Positions 1 to 6,556 of a stretch of 17,455 nucleotides of DNA are shown in pieces; positions within the stretch are counted from its first letter, which is position 1; every line of letters starts with the position of its first letter. The DNA is from CAYWNA01 sp964459305 (GTDB lineage: Bacteria; Planctomycetota; Planctomycetia; Pirellulales; Pirellulaceae): assembly GCA_964459305.1 (NCBI GenBank), contig CAYWNA010000276.1, forward strand, positions 1-17,455. The letters are read 5' to 3'. A program made the translations under genes and the position numbers. The notes under the pieces are model-generated. The model was not told the origin of the DNA. It did not search any database and saw only the letters and a list, made by a program, of their open reading frames with translations.

Positions 1-2
1 CG

Positions 3-2330
3 GCCACCGGCGGTGCGTCGCCGCTGGCCACTCCGGAAGATTACGACAACGCCAGTCAAACGCTCGACTTCACGGGCACGGCGGGCGAGGCGAGACAATT
101 CACGGTCAACACGCTGGATGATGCGGTGGTGGAAGTTTCGGAGACGTTCATTGTGAGTCTAGGTGCATCCAACGCTCTGATGAGCGACAACGATACGGCC
201 ACAGGCACGGTCACGGACAACGACACGGCGACATTTACCATCAGCGATGCGACCGTTGACGAGGCGGCAGGGACGCTGACGTTAACCGTGTCTTTGGACA
301 ACCCAGTGGACGTCGAGACGGTTGTCGAATTGACGTACGGTGGCGGGACGGCCACCGGTGGTGGCACGGACTATGATTCGTCGGCGGATCAAGTGACGTT
401 CGCGGCAGGCGATACGGCGGACAAAACGGTGACCGTGGCGATCACCGATGACAACGTCGTGGAGTTGAGCGAGACGTTCACGGCGAGCTTGAGCACGAAC
501 ACGGCGCTGGGCACGCGCACGACGAATTTGACGGACACGGGAACGGGGACGATCACTAATGACGATAACGCGACACTGTTCATCGACGACGTGAGTTTGC
601 AGGAAGGAGAGGCCGGCATCACGCCGTTTACCTTTACGGTCAGACTGGATGGCGAGGTGGACGCAGGCGTCCAGGTGGCTTTTGCGACGGCAGACGGCAC
701 CGCGGAAGATGAAAACGGGGACGACGACTATCAGTCCACCAGCGGAACGTTGACATTCTCCGGCCACTCTGGCGAGGAGCAGACGATTACGGTGTCCGTT
801 AATGCGGACATCGTGGTGGAGCCCGTCGAGGATTTCTTTGTGAACCTGACGGGAATTGCCGCAGGTGGCCGAAGCGTGGCATTTGCCGACAACCAGGGGC
901 GCGGCGATATTCTCCCAGACGAAGCTCAAGAAAACCAAGATAACCTGGTGACCCAGACGACCGGCGAAATCTCGGCCCCTGCAGAGGTGGACGATTACCT
1001 TCTCGATGTCACCCAAGGAACGGTGTACAGCCTTCAAGTCTGGGACCATCTCGGTGCCGGATTGGATCCGGACGTGGTTGAGATCATTGACGCCCAGGGC
1101 AAGCCGGTTCCGCTCTGGGGGGCGGTCGCAGACGCCGCGGCCGGTGGGCCGTCGCGATCTGCCGTGGTGGTCCAACTGGCGCCGGGGCAGTATCGGGTCC
1201 GCGTCCGCAGCCAGAACGCCACGTTCGGATCTTACCGGCTGGACCTTCGTTTGCCCGGGGCGCTCAACGGCGAACGTATTGTCCGCGCCCGGAGTGTGCA
1301 ACTGGCCGAAGCAGCCATGTTGCAGCGCGAATTTGGCTTCAATGCCATCGCCCAGGATCTGTTCGGCCACAAACTGGGGGTCGACTTGTCGGTCGATCAG
1401 TTCCGTTTCGAGTTCGATGCCAACCTGAACGGGTACATCGACCCGATGGACCTGAATGTGATTGTCACAAACTTTGCGAACGGCTCGGCGGTCGAATCGA
1501 TGGCTACGTTTACACGGATCGTCGTAGCAGCGCCTCCCGCGAGCCCTCCGGTGATCGGGACGGCCGCAGGCGAGTTGGCGCTAAGCGATTTGAATTTGGC
1601 CGTCTATCAGAACCCGAATCACGCGACCGATGTTGATGCCAGTGGGCTCGTGACGCCGCTGGACGCTTTGCTGGTGATCAACAAAGTGAACGCCGACGGC
1701 AGCGGGTCGCTGGACGTCACCCTTGGCGAAACCAACCAAAGCGCCACGGGCGAAGGGGAAGCCGATGCAAGGATCTCCGCTCCGTTCTACGACGTGAACG
1801 GCGACTACGTGATTTCGCCACTGGATGTGTTGCTGGTGGTCAATGAACTGAATGGGGCCGATTCCACCGATGGCACGGCAAAAGCCGAAGGCGAAGCGGT
1901 TGGATTCGCGTGGGCGAAAGTCCCGCCACGACGGTTCTCCGACGGGAGACCTTCGGTCGCAGAGGTGTCGCGGTCGGGAGACCACGACACAACAGGATTT
2001 TTCCGCGCGGGTTCAGGAGCATTGCTCGGCGCGGGTCTCCTGACCCCGCCGAAACCGCCGGGCACGGGTCTCCAGGAACCGACGCAGCGAGAGATTTTTG
2101 GTACCAATGATGTGTCAGGACAACAGACCTTCGCCCGGCCGACGGATGCCAAATCCGGGAGACCCTCGGTCAGGCTGGGTGCGAGGTCGAGAGACCTGCG
2201 CACAGCGGCGGGAGGCGTGCGCACAGCGGAATCAGGAGATGTGCGCACCGCCGCGTTGACCGAATTGCTGGAATCGGATTCGGAACTCATCGACCTGTTG
2301 GCTGAGGACGTCGAGACCGTGTGGATCTAG
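3..2330 (+). CDS. Secreted Calx-beta / pre-peptidase / dockerin-like protein, 5' partial
   Basis: The reading frame is already open at the left edge, so only the C-terminal ~775 residues are visible; the GTG at 126 is internal, because Calx-beta sequence continues in frame upstream of it. Domains, numbered from the window edge: the end of one Calx-beta repeat (1-75), a second (about 77-190) and a third (about 190-307), each with a DxxVVExxExF-type strand and closing near DND/NDD; a pre-peptidase C-terminal (PPC)-like beta domain (about 310-420); then three EF-hand/dockerin-like loops (about 467-490, 539-566, 595-619) with DANLNGYIDPMDL, DVDASGLVTPLDALLVIN and YDVNGDYVISPLDVLLVVN. Calx-beta and dockerin loops bind calcium in known families, so a calcium-stabilised surface or matrix protein is likely. 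The last ~140 residues are low-homology and repeat-encoded (see 1944-2250). No enzymatic domain is visible. The family assignment is firm; the biological role is unknown. Confidence 0.9.
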   Translation, partial: ATGGASPLATPEDYDNASQTLDFTGTAGEARQFTVNTLDDAVVEVSETFIVSLGASNALMSDNDTATGTVTDNDTATFTISDATVDEAAGTLTLTVSLDNPVDVETVVELTYGGGTATGGGTDYDSSADQVTFAAGDTADKTVTVAITDDNVVELSETFTASLSTNTALGTRTTNLTDTGTGTITNDDNATLFIDDVSLQEGEAGITPFTFTVRLDGEVDAGVQVAFATADGTAEDENGDDDYQSTSGTLTFSGHSGEEQTITVSVNADIVVEPVEDFFVNLTGIAAGGRSVAFADNQGRGDILPDEAQENQDNLVTQTTGEISAPAEVDDYLLDVTQGTVYSLQVWDHLGAGLDPDVVEIIDAQGKPVPLWGAVADAAAGGPSRSAVVVQLAPGQYRVRVRSQNATFGSYRLDLRLPGALNGERIVRARSVQLAEAAMLQREFGFNAIAQDLFGHKLGVDLSVDQFRFEFDANLNGYIDPMDLNVIVTNFANGSAVESMATFTRIVVAAPPASPPVIGTAAGELALSDLNLAVYQNPNHATDVDASGLVTPLDALLVINKVNADGSGSLDVTLGETNQSATGEGEADARISAPFYDVNGDYVISPLDVLLVVNELNGADSTDGTAKAEGEAVGFAWAKVPPRRFSDGRPSVAEVSRSGDHDTTGFFRAGSGALLGAGLLTPPKPPGTGLQEPTQREIFGTNDVSGQQTFARPTDAKSGRPSVRLGARSRDLRTAAGGVRTAESGDVRTAALTELLESDSELIDLLAEDVETVWI
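1944..2250 (+). repeat. GGAGACC/GGTCTCC palindromic repeat island inside the coding region
   Basis: Six copies of an 8-bp core lie in about 250 bp: GGGAGACC at 1944-1951, 1976-1983 and 2157-2164, the opposite orientation GGGTCTCC at 2033-2040 and 2066-2073, and the variant GAGAGACC at 2189-2196. Flanks also recur (CTTCGGTC/CCTCGGTC after the core). A second short motif, TGCGCAC, occurs three times between 2197 and 2250 and is translated as repeated RTA. The pattern of inverted short GC-rich motifs resembles intergenic palindromic repeats, yet the frame stays open to a normal stop at 2330. Insertion of a repeat cluster into the 3' end of the gene is inferred. Confidence 0.6.
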
Positions 2331-2357
2331 CTGAAGATTCCCCTCAAACGAACTAGT

Positions 2358-2393
2358 GAGGACTCGCTCTAACGGCAGCATGCAAGAGTCCTC
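2358..2393 (+). terminator. Weak inverted repeat after the Calx-beta gene
   Basis: GAGGACTC (2358-2365) and GAGTCCTC (2386-2393) form a perfect 8-bp inverted repeat separated by 20 nt, 28 bp past the stop codon at 2330. There is no T-tract behind it, so it is at best a weak or factor-assisted terminator. The rest of the 318-bp gap (2331-2648) holds no convincing gene; apart from the inverted repeat at 2604-2629 nothing else stands out. Confidence 0.25.
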
Positions 2394-2603
2394 CGTGCCG
2401 TTCCACGAACCGCCAAGCCCGTTGCATCTCGCGGAACGCCACGGGCGCGTTCGGTACAGGCCCTGATTACTGACAATGCCTCTCGCCTACTCTGAAAGAA
2501 GGGATAATGGCCCGGTCGCCCGCTGACAAAATGTTCCGGTTATGGGGATTATTTGCGGCCGGTTGCTCTGGTTAATCCGATGGCGCCGATTCTGCCGAAG
2601 TAC

Positions 2604-2629
2604 TCGATTGACACGGTTCTATCAATCGA
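2604..2629 (+). promoter_or_regulatory. Inverted repeat immediately upstream of the porin ribosome binding site
   Basis: TCGATTGA (2604-2611) and TCAATCGA (2622-2629) are perfect inverted repeats separated by 10 nt, ending 6 nt before the GGGAG Shine-Dalgarno (2636-2640). The 8+10+8 form fits either a dimeric regulator operator or a leader-RNA hairpin that could affect ribosome access. A TTGACA hexamer overlaps it (2608-2613), but no convincing -10 lies 17 nt downstream. The inverted repeat is seen directly; its function is inferred. Confidence 0.4.
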
Positions 2630-2648
2630 ATCAACGGGAGATATCCTC

Positions 2649-4106
2649 ATGGCCATGCGGACTGCCATTCTATTTGCAGTAAACGGGCTCCTTTGCGTCG
2701 GACCGTTTGCTGTTCGGGCTCAAGAGGGCGCCCCTTCGCCGTCGCCCGACAGTGAAGCCGCAGCGCCTGCAGCGGTCGACGAAGCCGATCCCTTTGTGGA
2801 CGACGCCCCAGCTGCTGTAACGGTGACAGATTCCGAAGCCAATTGTGGCAAATCCGTTGCGGATTCCGCTGGCTGCAGTGCGAGCTGTGGCGGTTGCGAG
2901 GACTGCTGCGGTCCGGCTCAAAGATGGTTGGGCGGCATCGGCTTGGGCAATCGAGGGTTCAACGTCCGCGGCTGGGTATCTCAAGGCCTCACTTTCAATG
3001 CGGAAAAACCGGCCAACAACGAGAACTTCCCGGTGACATTCAACGACCGGGCGAATGAGTACCAGATGAATCAGGCCTACCTGATGATGGAGCGTCCGGT
3101 TGCCGAGTGCGGCTGCTCGTGGGACATCGGCGGTCGCGTGGATTTTCTATACGGCACGGACTATTTCTACACCACGTCCGTGGGTCTCGAGACGAATGCG
3201 GATGGATCGCAGCGTTGGAACGGCAATGGGCCGCGAGGTGCGGGCGCGGGCTCGGCCGCCATGTACGGGCTGGCCATGCCTCAGGCTTACGCGGAAGTCT
3301 ATGCTCCGGTTGCAGGTGGTATGAATCTGAAATTCGGACACTTCTACTCGCCACTGGGATACGAGCAGGTGATGGCTCCGGAAAACTTCTTCTACTCGCA
3401 CTCATATGCCTTGCAGTATGGCGAGCCGAAGACGTTCACCGGTGCGGTTGCCGAGTATCAATGGAACTGCAATCTCAACCTTCTGCTGGGTGGAACGGCT
3501 GGTTGGAACAGCTTTGACACCGCCCGTGGACAAGGGGGGCTGCTGGGCGGCTTTGAGTGGACGAGCAGCGACAACTGCACGTCGCTGGCTTGGATGTTCC
3601 ACACGGGAGATGACGTTCAGCCAGGCACCAACAGTCCCGCATTTGCGGCAGCGTCGACTGCAGACAACGTGAGCGTCTACAGTCTCGTGCTGACTCGCTG
3701 CGTGACTGATCGCCTGCAATATGTCTTTCAACACGATTTTGGCGCGGAGCAAAACGGTACCCGCTTCGGCAATACGCTCAAGAGCGCCAAGTGGTACGGA
3801 GTCAACCAATACTTGCTGTACGACGTGTGCGACGACTGGTCCCTCGGCTGCCGATTCGAATGGTTCCGCGACCAGGATCATTCACGCGTGCTTGCCCTAA
3901 GGACAACCGAAGTGTCGGGCGGCAATTACTTCGCGCTTACTCTTGGTGGCAACTGGACGCCGTGTCAGAATCTGCTGTTCCGTCCCGAACTCCGGTACGA
4001 CTGGTCAGACACGGAATACCCCGGCTTTCCCATTGGCGGCCCGTTTGATTTCTTCACCAAGGACAGTCAACTGACGGCCGCCTTCGATCTGATCATCGAG
4101 TTCTAG
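2649..4106 (+). CDS. BBP2-type outer-membrane beta-barrel porin with cysteine-rich N-terminus
   Basis: A 485-residue outer-membrane protein. The ATG at 2649 is chosen over the longer frame from 2553 because GGGAG lies 8 nt upstream and a signal peptide starts there (MAMRTAILFAVNGLLCVG, probable cleavage VRA|QE near residue 24). After an acidic Ala/Pro-rich linker comes a short cysteine cluster (C66, C76, C80, C83, C86, C87), then a barrel of alternating aromatic/polar strands from about residue 100 to the end, finishing on Phe as outer-membrane barrels commonly do. Signature stretches such as LKFGHFYSPLGYEQVMAPENF and repeated NxNLLLGGxxGW fit the beta-barrel porin-2 (OmpL-like, PF07642) family frequent in planctomycetes. 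It probably forms a general or sugar-permeable pore; the substrate cannot be read from sequence. Its TAG stop is the first triplet of the repeat element at 4104-4234. It is likely transcribed alone. Confidence 0.88.
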   Translation: MAMRTAILFAVNGLLCVGPFAVRAQEGAPSPSPDSEAAAPAAVDEADPFVDDAPAAVTVTDSEANCGKSVADSAGCSASCGGCEDCCGPAQRWLGGIGLGNRGFNVRGWVSQGLTFNAEKPANNENFPVTFNDRANEYQMNQAYLMMERPVAECGCSWDIGGRVDFLYGTDYFYTTSVGLETNADGSQRWNGNGPRGAGAGSAAMYGLAMPQAYAEVYAPVAGGMNLKFGHFYSPLGYEQVMAPENFFYSHSYALQYGEPKTFTGAVAEYQWNCNLNLLLGGTAGWNSFDTARGQGGLLGGFEWTSSDNCTSLAWMFHTGDDVQPGTNSPAFAAASTADNVSVYSLVLTRCVTDRLQYVFQHDFGAEQNGTRFGNTLKSAKWYGVNQYLLYDVCDDWSLGCRFEWFRDQDHSRVLALRTTEVSGGNYFALTLGGNWTPCQNLLFRPELRYDWSDTEYPGFPIGGPFDFFTKDSQLTAAFDLIIEF

Positions 4107-4234
4107 TGCTTTGTAAGAGGCAAAAGTTAAGGTTGGTAAGCGGATTGGCGCTAGCCACCGGTGCCGAAGAACCGGCGGCTAGCGCCGCGCCGCTCACGAG
4201 CTCAACCCGAAAACTAAGATTTGACAAAGCACTA
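4104..4234. repeat. 131-bp nested palindromic element providing both convergent stop codons
   Basis: The termini are perfect inverted repeats: TAGTGCTTTGT (4104-4114) and ACAAAGCACTA (4224-4234), extendable by one base to CTAG at each end. Inside is a GC-rich hairpin: GGCGCTAGCCACCGGT (4147-4162) against ACCGGCGGCTAGCGCC (4171-4186), 15 of 16 pairs, 8-nt loop. The left terminus TAG (4104-4106) is the stop codon of the plus-strand porin; the right terminus CTA (4232-4234) is, on the minus strand, the TAG stop of the GH172 gene. No target duplication is visible. The GCTAGC-centred hairpin resembles dispersed planctomycete intergenic repeats as I remember them; the copy number in this genome is unknown. 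Confidence 0.8.
4147..4186. terminator. Probable bidirectional terminator hairpin between convergent genes
   Basis: A 16-bp GC-rich stem (one mismatch) with an 8-nt loop lies 40 bp beyond the plus-strand stop and 45 bp beyond the minus-strand stop. It has no canonical T-tract on either side, so intrinsic termination is uncertain. Its central position between two convergent genes makes a transcription-blocking or mRNA 3'-end-protecting role plausible in both directions. Confidence 0.45.
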
Positions 4235-6364
4235 GTCCGTTTTCTCAAGCAGCAAATAGTCGAGCCCGAACATGTGGCGTTTGATCGCCTGTTCGTTGGC
4301 GCCGACAATTTCTACCACGAGCCGATTCGCCCCCTTTTTCAGCGAGAACCGGCCAAGATCCAGCCGATCGTGACTGACTTGGCGGGCATACCGATCCAAC
4401 GGCTTGTCTGTTGATTCGTCGCCGAATGTGACGCGCACGGTGGCGTAGTCGTTGGCTTTGGTCAGGTTGGCCGTCACTTGGTAAGTGCCCGCCTGTTCGA
4501 CAGGCACCTCCAGCACCAGGCGGTCGCTGGGCTTGGCGTCGCGCCACCAGAGCTGCTGGTCGCCGCTCCATCGGAAGATGCCGACATCCTGGACTTCGGT
4601 GGTTCCGCCCGTCTTCTCGACGATCTTCAGCGATTCGCCCTCAACCGCTCCGGGAACACGCAGAACTTCGACCACATCGCTCCGTTTGCGTGCGACCGGC
4701 AGGGCAGCCATCTTGAGATCGGGCTCGACATTCGAAGTCGCGCCGGGCCGGGCGTACCAGAACGTGGCCGGAGCGTAATTCATGCGAGTGCTCTGCCAGT
4801 GCCATAGCTCCATGTCGAACTTGATCGATTTATTGAAGGGCATGGCATCGAGAACTCGATACCGGCTGTTGACCGAAAATCCACCGGCAAGGTTTCCGTC
4901 GCCACAGGGCTGGGAGTGGAAAGGCGATTGAAAAATCTCGGGTCGGCACCAGGCATAGCCGTAATAATCCTCCGTGCCGGTGCCCACATGCGATGGGAAT
5001 TCCTCACCATCAATGAAAATCTTCTCGTCGCCCTCGCCCCACCAGGCACTGGTGCCGTTGTAAAGTGTCAGCGTATCACCGACCACCTTTCCCTGTCCTT
5101 GGATTTCCACGTAGTTCACGTCAAAGGCACCTTTACCCGTTTGGTCCTTCCTGGGCCCGGTGTCGACTTTGGTGTATTGCCGCCACGAGGCGTGGAAGTG
5201 CATGCTGTGCTCGTCCCAATCGAACACCGACACGTGTTTGGACGCTTTGATACGCACGGGTTGTTTGCCGAGATTGTAGATGGTGGCTTGGTGCGATTTC
5301 TGGTGAGGCATGACCCAGTAGCATCGCATCGTTCCGTCTTCGGTCACTTCGGTGTACCAGCTTCGATAGGGACGCACGTGATAGCCGATACCGAAGAAAT
5401 CCCCCACGGGACACCAGATCGTTTGCTCGCCGTCGAAGTCAATGGCCAGTACCGTCGATCGCAATGCCTGTGCGAGGTCCTCCGCCTCGAGCCGCATGGT
5501 AATCTGCCGGATCGCGCCGGCGCCTGTCGCCTGTCCAAAGGCCATTGGCCCAGTGCCCGCTGGCAATTCGATGTCCAAATGGTTGGAACTCAGCGGTGGC
5601 GTGTCCGCGAGACCTGACTTCACCAGTCGCTGTCCCACGGTCTCGACGAGCGGTCCCAACTCCTCCAACTGCTCCTTGCTGAAACTGACCACCTTGGTTC
5701 CCGTTTCGTAGGTTCGGTAGTTGATCTGGTAATAGAGCGCCTCGCCTCGCTGGGCACCGAAGTCGATAATCGCGTCGCTTTCGTAGGTGATCTTGCAGTG
5801 CGTCTGGTAGGGAATCGGCAGGTAAAGGTTGTGTCCGCGACGTTCGTAGGGTGATTCCGGCGACACCGACTCGCTCAGCGGAAGACCGATCAACTTGCCA
5901 CCGCTTATCAGATCGGCAATCGGCCCTTCGATTGCAGGCTGGGGTTTGTTGTCCAAATAGACTCGAAGCATCCCATTGGTGAACGGCTGCATACGGCCGT
6001 CCTTTCGGGGCCCGTGCCATGTACCCCAAAACCGCACCACAGCTCCGGGACCTGCCGCATCGAGCATCACGTATTCCCGGCGCCCATCGTTCTCTTCGAC
6101 ACGCACAAATTGACTCCGATCCCAATTGGCAAACCAACCGGGCTTATCTGGCGCCACCGTGTCACGATCGTAACTGCTGAACTGTCGACAGATGTAGGCG
6201 GGGCTGGGGAATTGGGCCAGACGATCCCGATCAACCATGTCTCCGAGCAAGGATTTTAAGCTCACGGCCTCTTGCGCGCGGGCAGGTGCAATCGGCAGCA
6301 AGAGTCCCATCAACGTCAACAACATCACAGTTCGTCGCGCATTCGCCTTTTGCGTGCCAATCAT
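4232..6364 (-). CDS. GH172 (DUF2961) family secreted glycoside hydrolase with C-terminal carbohydrate-binding-like domain
   Basis: A 710-residue protein. The ATG at 6364 follows AGGAG by about 8 nt, and residues 1-30 form a signal peptide (MLLTLMGLLLPIAPARA|QE). DUF2961 hallmarks: ICRQFSSYDR (58-67), WDRSQFVRVEENDGRREYVM (81-100), GPGAVVRFWGTW (105-116) and GTGTEDYYGYAW (461-472). Characterised GH172 enzymes act on alpha-D-fructofuranosides or arabinofuranosides with a pair of catalytic glutamates 21 residues apart; E444 (WWGEGDE) and E465 (GTEDYY) have this spacing and are the likely pair. After about residue 565 a jelly-roll-like domain follows, ending YLLLEKTD, which may bind sugar or complete the oligomer. 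The family assignment is strong; the substrate is inferred as arabino- or fructofuranosyl groups. It lies downstream of the PL26-like gene on the same strand with a 192-bp gap in which no gene or clear signal is seen, so it probably has its own promoter. Confidence 0.9.
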   Translation of the reverse strand: MIGTQKANARRTVMLLTLMGLLLPIAPARAQEAVSLKSLLGDMVDRDRLAQFPSPAYICRQFSSYDRDTVAPDKPGWFANWDRSQFVRVEENDGRREYVMLDAAGPGAVVRFWGTWHGPRKDGRMQPFTNGMLRVYLDNKPQPAIEGPIADLISGGKLIGLPLSESVSPESPYERRGHNLYLPIPYQTHCKITYESDAIIDFGAQRGEALYYQINYRTYETGTKVVSFSKEQLEELGPLVETVGQRLVKSGLADTPPLSSNHLDIELPAGTGPMAFGQATGAGAIRQITMRLEAEDLAQALRSTVLAIDFDGEQTIWCPVGDFFGIGYHVRPYRSWYTEVTEDGTMRCYWVMPHQKSHQATIYNLGKQPVRIKASKHVSVFDWDEHSMHFHASWRQYTKVDTGPRKDQTGKGAFDVNYVEIQGQGKVVGDTLTLYNGTSAWWGEGDEKIFIDGEEFPSHVGTGTEDYYGYAWCRPEIFQSPFHSQPCGDGNLAGGFSVNSRYRVLDAMPFNKSIKFDMELWHWQSTRMNYAPATFWYARPGATSNVEPDLKMAALPVARKRSDVVEVLRVPGAVEGESLKIVEKTGGTTEVQDVGIFRWSGDQQLWWRDAKPSDRLVLEVPVEQAGTYQVTANLTKANDYATVRVTFGDESTDKPLDRYARQVSHDRLDLGRFSLKKGANRLVVEIVGANEQAIKRHMFGLDYLLLEKTD

Positions 6365-6556
6365 GAGAAGCTCTCCTGTGTGAGATTAGGTTCTGCTATG
6401 GCCGTACCAGCGACTCGCCATGCGCGAACCTGTCCTGCATCTGCTTACGATCCAACGATCCCACTAATTTATCCTTCCGCCACCGGAATACAATCCACAC
6501 GAAGGGATGTACGTCACCAACAGCACGCCTGTGATTCGTCGGATCATGGTCACCTG

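Noticed and set aside
282..1370. A 362-codon minus-strand frame opposite the Calx-beta gene
   Set aside because: The plus strand clearly encodes Calx-beta and PPC-like domains here; the antisense product is Arg/His-rich with no family signal.
2553..2648. Earlier porin start at 2553
   Set aside because: It has no Shine-Dalgarno and it reads through the inverted repeat at 2604-2629; the ATG at 2649 has GGGAG at good spacing followed by a signal peptide.
4916..5617. A 233-codon plus-strand frame opposite the GH172 gene
   Set aside because: It overlaps the conserved DUF2961 core on the other strand and shows no domain of its own.
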